A stretch of DNA of 64,000 nt from Thermosynechococcus vestitus BP-1 (GCF_000011345.1 NC_004113.1:2461501-2525500); one strand, 5' to 3'; positions 1 through 12,829 are shown, numbered from the stretch's first letter. The notes: generated by a model not told the origin, from the sequence alone. Translations and numbers: made by a program.

Positions 1-618
1 GGCCAGAGCCTCCAGTAGCTCTGCCCGCGCCGCCTGTTCAACGGCTTGCAATTCCGAAGGAAAGGGGACTAAGTCCGCCGCTGCTCCCGCATGGTAGTGA
101 TAGGCCTGCTCCGTCACTAAGTCAATGTAGCCCAAGAGGTCATCCCCCTGCCAAATGGGGTACTGGTGGGGCACAAGGGGGCGGCTGGAGGCTTGGCGAT
201 AGGCGGCTAGAATCTCCCTGTAGGGATCATGGGCACGCTCCATCTTGTTGAGAAAAAGGATATGGGGAATTTGCCAGTCATCGAGGAATTTGAATAGGGG
301 GGTTAGGGTAAAGGCGCGATCGCTCAGGGGTTCACAGACAACGATCGCCATGTCCACACCCACAAGGGCATTGAGGGTTTCTTGGAGCAATTCCACGGAG
401 CCGGGACAGTCGAGAAGGGTGAGGTCTAGCTCCCCATACTGGGTATGGACAACATTCAGTTCCACGCCCATCTGGCGATCGCGCGCCTCAGGACTGGTAT
501 CCAGAAGACCAATGGCTTTCCCCTTGGTGGCATGGGTAAGGCGCAAAATACTTTCTGCAAGGGTCGTTTTGCCACTGTTGTAGTTGCCCACAAGGGCAAT
601 ATTGCATCGTCTCGCCAT
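1..618 (-). CDS. Elongation factor G-like GTPase, N-terminal part (runs off the window)
   Basis: The first 206 codons of a translational-GTPase-type protein are visible; the rest lies beyond the left edge. It starts at the ATG at 618 with MARRCNIALVGNYNSGKTTL, whose GNYNSGKT is the P-loop (residues 11-18). A Walker-B/G3-like DCPG follows, and a G4-like NKME near residue 126. The classical G3 of EF-G is DTPGH, so the DCPG-S form here is divergent, as in the EF-G paralogues (EF-G-like or EF-G2 group) found beside the housekeeping fusA in many cyanobacteria. A role on the ribosome is inferred from family only. An alternative is another member of the TypA/LepA/TetM-like superfamily, which the missing C-terminal domains would settle. 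Confidence 0.75.
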   Translation of the reverse strand, partial: MARRCNIALVGNYNSGKTTLAESILRLTHATKGKAIGLLDTSPEARDRQMGVELNVVHTQYGELDLTLLDCPGSVELLQETLNALVGVDMAIVVCEPLSDRAFTLTPLFKFLDDWQIPHILFLNKMERAHDPYREILAAYRQASSRPLVPHQYPIWQGDDLLGYIDLVTEQAYHYHAGAAADLVPFPSELQAVEQAARAELLEALA

Positions 619-810
619 CGGACACCTACCTTATTAATTTCGCCTGATTTGCCATGGGGGTCAAAATTGTCCAGAATAGACCCTGAGTTTGCTTTAACTA
701 GATCTCTTAACCCTTGGCGATCGCCCTTGGGGGAATTTGCAGTATCTCTTAAGGGAGCTGTAAACAACCGTTAAGTTAGGGTTAACGTTTGCGAGGAGGA
801 CTCACTCACA

Positions 811-1863
811 ATGCGCATCAATTCCCTTTTGTGGGCTAGTATTGCCAGTCTTGGCCTTTGGATGGCATCGCCAGTCCACGCCAATAGCCCAGTGAGCCGG
901 CTGATGCAGGAAGGGCAGCGGCTAGTGGAAGGAGGAAACTATGCCCAAGCCTTGGCCATTTATCAGCAACTCCTCGAGAGTGAGAGCCGTAATCCCCGCG
1001 TCCATTCTGCCATTGGCTACATCTATGCCCAGCAGGGACAATTTGGCGAAGCGGCCCGTGCTTACCAACGGGCGATTGAGCTCGATCAACAAAACGCCGA
1101 TTTTTACTATGCCCTAGGCTACAGTCTGGGGATGATGGGGGAAAACCAGGGGGCGGCTGCCGCCTACCGCCAAGCCATCCGGCTGAATCACCGTAACGCT
1201 CAAGCCTATGAAGGACTGGCGGTGATTCTCGCCCGCCTGGGAGATCCCCAAGGTGCCATAGAGGCCTACCGCTCCGCCCTCCGTCTTGCCCCCGGCAATT
1301 GGGCAGCTCAAAAGGGATTAGGGGTTCTGCTGCTCCAACAAGGCAATATTCCTGAAGCCCTCAGCCGTTTGCAACAGGCGGCAGCCCTTGCCCCTGGCAG
1401 TGCCTCAATTCAAATCAATTTAGGCATGGCACTTCTTGCCGCCGGCGATCCTAGCAATGGCTGGCAGGCCATTGATCGCGCCGCTCACTTGGGTCAGCGG
1501 GATGCGGATCTCCTACAGCAGGTGGCCGAACTGGCTGCGGCTGCGAATCAGCCAGAGCGAGCGATTCAAGCCTACCGCCGCCTGATCACCCTGCAACCCG
1601 AACGGGTCGCCACTTACTTTAGCTTAGGTGAGCTGTTAATGCAGCAAAATCATCCCCTGGAAGCGGCGGCGATTTATCGTCAAGCCACGCAGATCAACCC
1701 CCAGGATCCGGAAGGATTTTACCGCTTGGGGAAAGCCTTGGCAGCCCAAGGACGGCGGCAGGAGGCCCGCAATGCCTATCAAGTCGCTTTAAAGCTCTAC
1801 CGTGAGCAAAACAACCCCACGGGGGAAACCAAAGTGCGAAATGCAATGCGGCAGCGCAATTAG
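811..1863 (+). CDS. Exported tetratricopeptide repeat protein
   Basis: A 350-residue protein begins with a signal peptide (hydrophobic stretch about residues 5-22, ending SPVHA). The rest is a run of about eight TPR units of 34 residues (for example YAQALAIYQQLL, FGEAARAYQRAIELD, PQGAIEAYRSALRLAPG). TPR arrays are protein-interaction scaffolds, and this one should work in the periplasm or on the membrane; no enzymatic domain is visible. A strong Shine-Dalgarno, GAGGAGG, lies about 13 bases before the ATG. The stop codon is only three bases from the converging hmpF stop. The partner is unknown. Confidence 0.85.
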   Translation: MRINSLLWASIASLGLWMASPVHANSPVSRLMQEGQRLVEGGNYAQALAIYQQLLESESRNPRVHSAIGYIYAQQGQFGEAARAYQRAIELDQQNADFYYALGYSLGMMGENQGAAAAYRQAIRLNHRNAQAYEGLAVILARLGDPQGAIEAYRSALRLAPGNWAAQKGLGVLLLQQGNIPEALSRLQQAAALAPGSASIQINLGMALLAAGDPSNGWQAIDRAAHLGQRDADLLQQVAELAAAANQPERAIQAYRRLITLQPERVATYFSLGELLMQQNHPLEAAAIYRQATQINPQDPEGFYRLGKALAAQGRRQEARNAYQVALKLYREQNNPTGETKVRNAMRQRN

Positions 1864-1866
1864 GGG

Positions 1867-3552
1867 CTAAGCCCCCTGCCCCAAATTCATAACCACCTGC
1901 TGCAACTCAGAAATGAGGGCACTGGGGCGGCCATTGAGGATATTTTGGTTGAGTCCCTCTAAGCTTTGGCGCAGGTGATTGAGGCGATCTTGAACGGGTT
2001 GTAAAATTTCCCGCAGCAGATTTGCCTGCCCCCGCTTGGCGGCGAGTAAACGTTGTTCTTCAATGAGCACCTGTTCTTCTTGAGTCAGTTGATCTTTTTG
2101 CTGCTGTTGGAGCTTGCGGCGCTCTTCGAGGTCGTGGCGCAAACTTTCTAGATCGGTATAGGCCTGCTGCAATTCTTCTGCCAGTTGATTGACGGCCACA
2201 CTGTATTCGTGAAACTGGTGTTCAAGTTCACTGAGAATGGGAATGAGGCTAATGCCCTGCTGAGAGGCCGGATCCTTGCGGGCCTCGAGGACTTGCTTAT
2301 GGATTTTGTAGATCGCTTCTTTTTCACGGATATTTTGCCGCTGTCCCTCAAGGGCCTGATTGAGCAGATTACAGCGCTGGCGCTCATCCTCTAGTTCCCC
2401 CGCCAGTTGCAGGCGATCAAAGTCACTGGCTTCTTTAATTTTCTGCTCTAGTTCTGCTAAGGACTCCAGAGCCATTTTTAGCTCTTCTTCTTGATCGTTG
2501 ACAAAGGCAGAAGCCCGCTTGAGGTCATTGCCGCGGTTGGCCACTTCTTTTTCGAGTTCCTCCATGGGCATTTTCATCAGGGCATTGACATCCACTGCCT
2601 CTGTGAGATCACTGACCATGGCTTGGCGCATTTGCTGGATCATTTCCTCCTGTTGAGCAAGGAGGTGGCGTTCTTTTTCCAGAACGGACTGTTTGTAGCG
2701 GCAGAGTTCCTCCTGCAGAGCGATCGCCCGACTGTCTTGCCAAAATTTTTCTTGAGCGGTGCGCCAGGTCTCCTCCTTTGCTTGGAAAGCTTGAAGTTGC
2801 TGCTCTAGGGTGGCTTGCCGTTGGCTCACTTCCTGCTCTAGTTGCTCCAGTTGCTGCCAGTATTGACTCAGCAAAGCCTGCTGCTGGTCTAAAATTTGGA
2901 AACATTCAGCGATTTGGGAACCCCCATCCCTGCTGAGGGTCTCGGCCAACTGCTGCAAAATCGAGTCCACTTGGCGAATTTGTTCTGGGGATAGGCCATT
3001 GCCGTGGCTGGATTTGAGTTGTTCCCAGCGCTGCTGTTCTTGATGGACTTGGTGGCGTAAATTTTCAAGGGCTTGGCGTTGCGCTTGAATCCGCTCTTCC
3101 TCTGCGGTCAATTCCTCCCGTAGTTTTTGGAGCTGGGCCAGTTGCTCTTCAGCGCCAGCCAGTTGCGCCTCTAATTCCTGGAGTTCTTCTTTGCGCTGCT
3201 CAAATTCCTGTTCCCGTTGGTTAAGCGCTTCCGCCTGATACAAGAGGGATTGCTTCCAGCCTTCAATTTCTTCCTCTTGACTTTGGAAACGCTCACGCAT
3301 CCGTGTGAAGCCGTGCAAAATACCCGTGAGGCGGCGCGCCGCTTCATCGACATTTTGAATTTGGCGGTTGGCGGCCATTTCCACAAAGACCAGCACGCCA
3401 TTGCCATAGTCGCGACTATTGTCAAAGGGAATCGTTTCCTCGTTTTGGGGGACAGGGTGCCAGTAGCCCGACTGCTCCCGCATCAACAATTTCAACTCGG
3501 ATTTCGTCCCCATAAAACCGGTTTTTTTAATCACTTCAGCGAGATACTGCAC
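1867..3552 (-). CDS. hmpF: Pilus motility/taxis coiled-coil protein HmpF
   Basis: This is a 561-residue protein. Its short globular N-terminus (about residues 1-85, with GFMGTKSELKLLMREQSG and the FDNSRDYGNGVLVFVE region) is followed by roughly 440 residues of almost unbroken Gln/Glu/Leu-rich coiled coil. That N-terminus plus long coil is the arrangement of HmpF, the cyanobacterial protein needed for type IV pilus-driven gliding and phototaxis, which localises to the cell pole or junction with the pilus motors. The start is a GTG. No other pilus gene lies next to it. Coiled-coil composition alone could mislead, but the N-terminal block matches what I recall of the family. Confidence 0.8.
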   Translation of the reverse strand: MQYLAEVIKKTGFMGTKSELKLLMREQSGYWHPVPQNEETIPFDNSRDYGNGVLVFVEMAANRQIQNVDEAARRLTGILHGFTRMRERFQSQEEEIEGWKQSLLYQAEALNQREQEFEQRKEELQELEAQLAGAEEQLAQLQKLREELTAEEERIQAQRQALENLRHQVHQEQQRWEQLKSSHGNGLSPEQIRQVDSILQQLAETLSRDGGSQIAECFQILDQQQALLSQYWQQLEQLEQEVSQRQATLEQQLQAFQAKEETWRTAQEKFWQDSRAIALQEELCRYKQSVLEKERHLLAQQEEMIQQMRQAMVSDLTEAVDVNALMKMPMEELEKEVANRGNDLKRASAFVNDQEEELKMALESLAELEQKIKEASDFDRLQLAGELEDERQRCNLLNQALEGQRQNIREKEAIYKIHKQVLEARKDPASQQGISLIPILSELEHQFHEYSVAVNQLAEELQQAYTDLESLRHDLEERRKLQQQQKDQLTQEEQVLIEEQRLLAAKRGQANLLREILQPVQDRLNHLRQSLEGLNQNILNGRPSALISELQQVVMNLGQGA

Positions 3553-3686
3553 AGCCCTTGACCTCTACCCTAATGCTCAGACTGACACACAACTAGAACA
3601 GGCAACAACCGTAAGAACACCTATGACGGATTGGCGCTGATGAAGGATGCAACTGTTGGGTTGTCCGCGATCGCTGGAATCCAGAA

Positions 3687-4531
3687 GTCGGGTAGCAGGG
3701 GGGCATTACTGCCCCCTAGCCCCCTAAGAACCGGACGTGCAAGTTTCCTCGCATCCGGCTCAGGCCCCCCAAAACCCCTCATTTAAGAGGAACCGGTTGT
3801 GTGTACAACCTTTACGATACTCATCTACAGCCTGCCTACCCTTGGTGGGAGGGTTGGTGACCGCACCAGTGACTCAAGGTCACCGCCATTTGCTTTGTCA
3901 CCATTAGGGAGGTTCTATAGATTTTCTCGTAATGGGGAACCGACGGGAAGTCTGCCCTCTTTCGAGTGGGATGATGTTGAATGTCCTGCCAGCATTCTCA
4001 ATCCCTATCTAACCCATTACAGGCTAGCATTCGCTTTTTCCCGTCTCCTCTACCCGCACTTCCATGGGTGTTCCTCGCAGTCCACTTGCCTTGTGCTTGG
4101 CCTATCAAGGCGGAAGTACGGGCTTACCGCGTTCCAACCAGATGACGCGAGGGGTTAGGTGGTGACTTTACCCCGGTGGAGCTAATGTCCCCGTACACCT
4201 AATTAGGAGAGGTGTAGCCGTCCACTTGCCATTTTGGCCCAGGCCTGTCAGCGTCTTTGGCCTGCTGAGAGTAACGAGGCTTCTGGCGTCACTTCACTTA
4301 CGTTCACCATACCCTCAAGCCTAGCTCCCTATCACCTGACGCTGGTGAAGTTGCTTCCTCCTCACGGATTCGGCTTCAACCTTGCGGTTCGGGCTACGTT
4401 GTCGGGAGGGCTTCATACCTGACCGTTACCAGTCACGCATGCCTCCCTAGGCTACGGTTGGGGGCACAACCGGTCCCGTTCTAGCTTGTTGGGCTAGTGG
4501 GACAATCATCTGGCTAGCTTTCGCGTCGCAC
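3687..4531 (-). mobile_element. ORF-less group II intron
   Basis: On the minus strand the element begins GTGCGACGCGAAAG (5' end at 4531), a bacterial group II intron 5' boundary. Near the other end is a 34-nucleotide domain V at 3728-3761: it opens GAGCCGGATGCGAG, has a GAAA-type loop region and closes CACGTCCGGTTC. A domain VI hairpin built from GGGGGGCA/TGCCCCCC follows and the intron ends about CTACCCGAC (3687). At about 845 bp, no reverse transcriptase/maturase reading frame is visible, so splicing and mobility would need a maturase from elsewhere. It sits downstream of the DUF39 operon in the same orientation. The 3' boundary is uncertain by a few bases. Confidence 0.88.
3728..3761 (-). 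ncRNA. Group II intron catalytic domain V
   Basis: This 34-nucleotide hairpin pairs its first bases (GAGCCGG) with its last (CCGGTTC), has the two-base bulge region, and carries a GNRA-like loop after GCGAG. It is the most conserved piece of the ribozyme and the main evidence for the intron call. Confidence 0.88.
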
Positions 4532-4666
4532 CCCTATATCTTTATTAAACACCGATCCGTAAGAGTTCATCAGTTGCCTGAATCACTCGGTCAGACACTG
4601 GAGAATTCCAAGGCCAAGGGGGCTGAACTATTTGTCAGTATAGGGAAAGGCAGCCTGCCGCCCTCA

Positions 4667-5863
4667 CTAATCGTCAATGACAGCGGGCATCCAAGGTTGT
4701 TGCGGCAAAAAGGCGCGATCGCACGGCAGTGGGGCAATGGGTTCTGTCAGCGTAAAACGACCACTCTGAATCCAATCCTTGAGGACCTCAGCTATGCGCT
4801 GGCTAAAATAGAGACTAGTGAGGGGAGCGGTGCGCACGGTTTTGCCTTCAATTTTGATCTTGCCCGACTTGAGTTGGGCATAGTTGACCATGCCGAAGGT
4901 GGGACGTACCCGGCGAGGAATTGAAAAGTCAATAATCGGCGCCACCACGTCCTCATCGCGAATGGCACAGCGGGCAATCACCTCTTGATCCAACACTGGC
5001 AGCGGAACCCCCACCCCTAGCATCAGGGATGCCCCATAGTGCTTGAAATAGCAGCCGCGTACCCAAAAGGGATCCATCTGTTTGGCGTCACCAATTAGAG
5101 CAAGGGTTGCTGCAGGGCCAATGGGGGTGTCGTTTGCCAAACGTTTTTGCAAAGGGAAGTGTTGGGTGCCTTCCCAAGCTACATAACCAATGCCACCACC
5201 AAGGAAAATGCGCGTGCCAATCCCCACCAGTCGCAGATAGGGATCATTCAACAGAGGTGAGAGGGCGCCGCCACAGGCATAGACGGCATTCCCCAGTTGC
5301 GGCTGCAGTGGACCGAGATAGGTATAGAGGGGGCGATCGCCCCCATTCACACCCACAATAAAGTTTTGATACAGATTGCGGGGATTATAGAGATAGAACT
5401 GGTTGATGGTGTCTTTGCTAATCACCGTTTCTAAACTGGCGCGGGGATAACAATCCGTAACATAGCCCACTGCCCGTAGGGGAATGGCTTTACCCGCAAT
5501 CAAATCGGCAATGACATGGCCACCCCCCCGTTCCCGCAGACTATCGGCTTCACCCCCTTCAGAGTTGGCATCGACCGATTGGGCCGCGCCAAGGTACAGA
5601 TCCACAGCGCCAAAACCAGTGTAGGCGGGAATGCCATCGAGCCAGCACTGCCGTAGTTTAATAGGCGGATCCGTGGGTCCCAAGTTAATGATCGCCCCAG
5701 AGGACTCCATGGGTTCAAATGTACCCGTCGTAACCACATCCACTTGGCGGGTTGCTTCAGCAATGCTCAGGCTTTGAAGACGGGCTTTGAGTTCTGCCAG
5801 TGTCCAAACCGTGGCTTTGCCTGCTGTAATCTTTTCATTAATTTCGGCAATCGTCCGTTCCAC
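4667..5863 (-). CDS. DUF39-family protein (homocysteine biosynthesis protein)
   Basis: The protein has 398 residues and starts at a GTG. Diagnostic blocks are SGAIINLGPTDPP (about 55-67), YTGFGAVDLYLGA, RASLETVISKDTIN and FLGGGIGYVAWEGTQH, all typical of DUF39/HcyBio. Members of this family were linked in archaea to sulfur insertion into aspartate semialdehyde to form homocysteine; whether the cyanobacterial protein does this is inference. Five bases separate its start from the stop of the upstream gene at 5869, so it is the third gene of an rpaB-hypothetical-DUF39 transcription unit. The group II intron follows 135 bases after its stop. Confidence 0.85.
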   Translation of the reverse strand: MERTIAEINEKITAGKATVWTLAELKARLQSLSIAEATRQVDVVTTGTFEPMESSGAIINLGPTDPPIKLRQCWLDGIPAYTGFGAVDLYLGAAQSVDANSEGGEADSLRERGGGHVIADLIAGKAIPLRAVGYVTDCYPRASLETVISKDTINQFYLYNPRNLYQNFIVGVNGGDRPLYTYLGPLQPQLGNAVYACGGALSPLLNDPYLRLVGIGTRIFLGGGIGYVAWEGTQHFPLQKRLANDTPIGPAATLALIGDAKQMDPFWVRGCYFKHYGASLMLGVGVPLPVLDQEVIARCAIRDEDVVAPIIDFSIPRRVRPTFGMVNYAQLKSGKIKIEGKTVRTAPLTSLYFSQRIAEVLKDWIQSGRFTLTEPIAPLPCDRAFLPQQPWMPAVIDD

Positions 5864-5868
5864 AGGCG

Positions 5869-6669
5869 TTACCGCAGATCTTCAGGGTGGCGAATTTGCC
5901 AAGCGCCATCGGGAAGCCGTGAGACTTTGCCCCCTAGGCGTTCAATATTCTCTATGGCCGTTTGCCGCGAGCGATCGCTGACGGCATTGACCAGTGCCCA
6001 AATCCACGCATTAATCTGTGCCATGCGACTGTCGGGATCTCGCCGTAGGGTTTGTGCTAAAGAGCGATAATACTCGGCTGCAGCGCGTACCTGTGGCTCT
6101 GGATTCAGCTCTGCCCAAGCCGCGGCGCGATCGTAGGACACGGCTGCCGCTCGCCCTTTGCCCAAAAAGAGCAATTCATCCATGGCCCGAAACACCCATG
6201 CCAAGTAGGCCGTTGGTTGATAGGCGGGATCCATCGCAACCAAACCCCGATCCATCAAAGCCACAGAGGTTTGTGGCTGTCCTGCATACACCGTGATTGC
6301 CGTCGAGAGGTAGGGATAGGTTTGGGCAAAGCGGGGATCCTTGGCAATAATTACCTCAAAGAAAGCAGGTACATCGTCGTAACCTGTGACTTGGCGGGCA
6401 GCAGAATCCCCAAAAAACTGCAGAAATTGCAAAAATGCCCAATCGGCAACTAAATTGTCAAAACCAAAGGAAGGTAACTTTGCCAAAAGTTGCATTTGAG
6501 CAATGGTTTGGGCATTCTGGCGCTCATATTCGGCATCGGTGAATTGTTCGCCCGTTTGAGCCTGTAACTGACGCAAGGCATCCTGCTGCATAAAGGCAAC
6601 AATGCCTAGAGCCACAGCCGTCAGACCTAGACCCACCACCTCTGACCAGCGCCAGCGTTTTTGATTCAT
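5869..6669 (-). CDS. Conserved hypothetical membrane-anchored protein
   Basis: I do not recognise this 266-residue protein by function. It has one N-terminal membrane segment (about residues 11-27, VVGLGLTAVALGIVAFM) and a soluble helical remainder. The pairing of long helices with DPRFAQTYPYLSTAITVY and DPAYQPTAYLAWVFRAM resembles degenerate TPR units. The sequence FGFDNLVADWAFLQFLQFFGD is a conspicuous aromatic block. It lies 22 bases after rpaB and five before the DUF39 gene, so it is probably co-transcribed with both. Similar proteins occur, to my recollection, only in cyanobacteria. Confidence 0.75.
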   Translation of the reverse strand: MNQKRWRWSEVVGLGLTAVALGIVAFMQQDALRQLQAQTGEQFTDAEYERQNAQTIAQMQLLAKLPSFGFDNLVADWAFLQFLQFFGDSAARQVTGYDDVPAFFEVIIAKDPRFAQTYPYLSTAITVYAGQPQTSVALMDRGLVAMDPAYQPTAYLAWVFRAMDELLFLGKGRAAAVSYDRAAAWAELNPEPQVRAAAEYYRSLAQTLRRDPDSRMAQINAWIWALVNAVSDRSRQTAIENIERLGGKVSRLPDGAWQIRHPEDLR

Positions 6670-6691
6670 GGCTCACCCTCAAGCCAAGCAG

Positions 6692-7447
6692 CTATTGATT
6701 TTTGTTGCTTGCTTCTCCCGGTTCCGTAATGCGCTGAAAGAGATACCCAGTACCCCGTGCGGTCAAGATTAATTCTGGATTACTGGGGTCTTCTTCTAAT
6801 TTAGCCCGCAAGCGGGAAATGTGGACATCCACCACCCGTGTATCCACATGGCGCTCGGGGGTGTACCCCCATACTTGCTCCAGAATTTCTGCACGGGAGA
6901 AAGGCTCGCCCGAGCGTCCCACCAGCAATTCCAAGAGCATAAATTCCATGCCCGTGAGACGAATGCGCTCATCCCCCTTGTAGACCTGCCGCTTATTGGT
7001 GTCAATGCGAATATTGCCCACCTGAATCACCCCGGAGCTAGGGATGCCAGAGGTACTGGTTTTCTCAATGCGTCGCAGTACCGAGCGTATGCGGGCTTCC
7101 AACTCCTTGGGGGAAAAGGGCTTGACCACATAATCATCGGCACCTAGTTCTAGCCCCGTAATGCGATCGGCCACATCGCCCAGGGCAGTGAGCATAATAA
7201 TGGGGACATCCGATTCCTTGCGCAGTTCTTGACAGACGCCATAGCCGTCTAGTTTCGGCATCATCACATCAAGCACGACTAAATCTGGCTGCTCCTGCCG
7301 AAATTTGGTCAGGGCTTCCTCGCCATCGGCGGCAGTGACGACGGTATAGCCAATCATTGACAGGCGAGTTTCTAAGATGCGACGAATACTCGCTTCATCG
7401 TCAACAACGAGTATCTTTTCCTTGTGGGTCTCCAAAGTAACGGACAC
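6692..7447 (-). CDS. rpaB: OmpR-family response regulator RpaB (Ycf27)
   Basis: A 251-residue regulator with an N-terminal receiver (KILVVDDEAS acidic pocket, phospho-acceptor Asp60 in VVLDVMMP, conserved Thr in IIMLTALGD, Lys in VVKPFSPKE) and a C-terminal winged helix (VWGYTPERHVDTRVVDVHISRLR begins the recognition region, cited in part). RpaB binds HLR1 elements, controls high-light genes and photosystem I promoters, and influences phycobilisome energy coupling; its kinase is Hik33/NblS. The start codon is GTG. It heads an operon with two downstream genes and lies just beyond the apcE terminator. Identification rests on close resemblance to cyanobacterial and plastid Ycf27. Confidence 0.93.
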   Translation of the reverse strand: MSVTLETHKEKILVVDDEASIRRILETRLSMIGYTVVTAADGEEALTKFRQEQPDLVVLDVMMPKLDGYGVCQELRKESDVPIIMLTALGDVADRITGLELGADDYVVKPFSPKELEARIRSVLRRIEKTSTSGIPSSGVIQVGNIRIDTNKRQVYKGDERIRLTGMEFMLLELLVGRSGEPFSRAEILEQVWGYTPERHVDTRVVDVHISRLRAKLEEDPSNPELILTARGTGYLFQRITEPGEASNKNQ

Positions 7448-7614
7448 TCCTACTCAATGGGGACAGTAATGGATAGAAATTAAAATGTGAATTTTTTGTA
7501 CTTTATCATTTTCTTACTGGCTATAGAAAGACTCCTAGCCCTGACTAGGACGGGAGTTTGCGGGTTTTTCAGAATTGAACAGCTTTAAGATATTTTAACG
7601 TGGCCTTGTCGCGC

Positions 7615-7646
7615 AAAAAAGCGGACACCCCCCTAGGAGTATCCGC
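7615..7646 (-). terminator. Rho-independent terminator of apcE
   Basis: Read on the minus strand, GCGGATACTCC pairs with GGGGTGTCCGC (with G-U pairs) around a TAGG loop, followed by six T. It lies 39 bases after the apcE stop and separates apcE from rpaB. Confidence 0.9.
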
Positions 7647-7684
7647 TCGTGGATAGATTCACCAGTGGATAGTGGCAGTGTACC

Positions 7685-11146
<3,462 letters not shown>

Positions 11147-11330
11147 TTAGATTAGAACGATTCGGGGGTGGCTCGGCATTTTTTTAAGAAATGTATAAAT
11201 TTATGGGGATTTGCTGGCGATCGCCCCCAAGCTTTATGAATTTTTGTAATATTCTTTGACGGCTATTGCCTACCTCAACACCCATTGCTGCAATTGTCGC
11301 TGTGCGTTAACCCCCTGACCCCATTAAAAG

Positions 11331-12320
11331 TTAAAAGTGCTGAAAGAGTTGATTGACTTGGACGGGTAATAACTCACCATTGAGCTTGAGGTGCACCCTT
11401 TTTTCAGGAATAATTTCCCCCACTATGGCGGCGCGATCGCCCGCTGCTGTGCAGAGATCCTGAGCCAATTCTGGGGAAAGGCACAATACCAATTCAAAAT
11501 CCTCACCGCCATAGAGGGCCCAGTTGAGGGCCTGCTGGTGATCGCCATCGTCCACTATCGGAATCTGGTCTGCCCAAAGAACCGCACCCACCCCACTGGC
11601 TTGACAGATTTGCAGGACGGCAGCAGCCAGACCATCACTGCTATCGATACCGGCAAGACGCAGCGGGGGGACCTGTTGGCGCAGCCAGTGGACAATATCC
11701 AACCGCGGTCGGGGACGTTGATGGGCTTGAATCCATGCCTGCTGCAGTGCTGCCGGGACCGTGCTTGCCCACTGGGGAGACAAAAGGCATTCGAGACCGG
11801 CTCGGGAGGCCCCATGAACACCCGTTACAACGATGACATCCCCCACTTGGGCGCGATCGCGATAAATAATCCGTTCTGGCGGCGCACTGCCTAAGACCGT
11901 GATGCTAAGACTGAGGACACTAGAGCGACAGGTATCACCACCGACAATACTGGTGCCGTAGGCCTGAGCACAGGTAGCCATCCCTTGGTAAATGCTCTCA
12001 ATCATTGCCACAGGACAGTTGCGGGGGGCGGCTAGACCAACGGTTAACCCCAAAGGCAGTGCGCCCATGGCGGCAAGGTCTGATAAATTGGCGGCCAGCG
12101 ATCGCCAGCCAACATCCTGAGGTGTCATGGTGACTGGGGTATCGGTCATCCCCAAACTAAAGTGCACCCCCTCAACTAGCACATCGGTACTGACAATCAG
12201 TTGTTCCCCAAGGGGGAGGGACAAGACCGCTGCATCATCCCCCATTAATTCCCTGTGGCAATAGGGGCGCAGACGGGCAATCAATTCCAGTTCGCCACAG
12301 TCAGCGAGGGTGAGCATCAC
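11331..12320 (-). CDS. thiL: Thiamine-monophosphate kinase ThiL
   Basis: ThiL phosphorylates thiamine monophosphate to thiamine pyrophosphate, the last step of the thiamine pathway, in the cytoplasm. The 329-residue protein shows the AIRS/PurM-like fold signatures: MGDDAAVL near residue 26, STDVLVEGVHF, the ANLSDLAAMGA Mg-ATP motif and SIVGGDTCR. The start is either the GTG at 12320 or the ATG at 12317. The upstream gene's TAG lies directly against it (TAGTGATG), so the pair is translationally coupled. thiO, another thiamine gene, lies nearby on the other strand. Confidence 0.95.
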   Translation of the reverse strand: MMLTLADCGELELIARLRPYCHRELMGDDAAVLSLPLGEQLIVSTDVLVEGVHFSLGMTDTPVTMTPQDVGWRSLAANLSDLAAMGALPLGLTVGLAAPRNCPVAMIESIYQGMATCAQAYGTSIVGGDTCRSSVLSLSITVLGSAPPERIIYRDRAQVGDVIVVTGVHGASRAGLECLLSPQWASTVPAALQQAWIQAHQRPRPRLDIVHWLRQQVPPLRLAGIDSSDGLAAAVLQICQASGVGAVLWADQIPIVDDGDHQQALNWALYGGEDFELVLCLSPELAQDLCTAAGDRAAIVGEIIPEKRVHLKLNGELLPVQVNQLFQHF

Positions 12321-12829
12321 TAGTCAAACATCCGAAAATAGGGGGGACGAATGGGGGCACCGGGTTCCTTTTCCAGATCAAAGTTAATCACATCCCAGCG
12401 CTCCTCTTGGCTAGCGGGGGGGCTAAACTCAACGGGCAAGCCAAACAGGCGCAGCATTTGCCCATCGGTGGCGCCGCGCCAAGGGGTACTGCGTTCGAGG
12501 TAGGCGCAAAAGAGATCCCGATAGCGTTCGGCAATAATGACTTTGGTGGCACGGTAGCCTTGGGTGTAGAGACGATCGAGGGCATCGTGGATTTCAAAGC
12601 GAATGCCGTCGGGGTGGGTGTGCTGGCGATACCATTCACCTTCCCAGAGACGCCAAATGCGGCCGGATTGCAGGTGCATCAATTCCCCAGTTTTGGCATC
12701 CGCTTCAAAAGGACCATGGCGCGGGCACAGGTAAGTATCGGTGAGGGTGAGAGCGGGAATGATTTGCCGACAGTGGGGACAACGGATTTCAGGACCAAAG
12801 ATCGGGTAGTGAGAGCCGGATGAGATCAT
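12320..12829 (-). CDS. TIGR02652-type conserved cyanobacterial protein
   Basis: This 169-residue protein has an N-terminal zinc-ribbon-like pair: CPHC near residue 17 and, after a gap, a single C in YLCPRHGPFEAD. Its C-terminal half is basic and aromatic (RATKVIIAERYRDLFCAYLERS). I assign it from memory to the TIGR02652 family, which has no established function. It is translationally coupled to thiL, which hints at a link to thiamine metabolism, though in a compact genome coupling is weak evidence. A TATAAT lies upstream at 12875-12880 on this strand. Confidence 0.65.
   Translation of the reverse strand: MISSGSHYPIFGPEIRCPHCRQIIPALTLTDTYLCPRHGPFEADAKTGELMHLQSGRIWRLWEGEWYRQHTHPDGIRFEIHDALDRLYTQGYRATKVIIAERYRDLFCAYLERSTPWRGATDGQMLRLFGLPVEFSPPASQEERWDVINFDLEKEPGAPIRPPYFRMFD

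Noticed and set aside
3799-4158. Forward open frames inside the group II intron region
   Set aside because: They run antisense to the ribozyme and resemble no reverse transcriptase or other protein.
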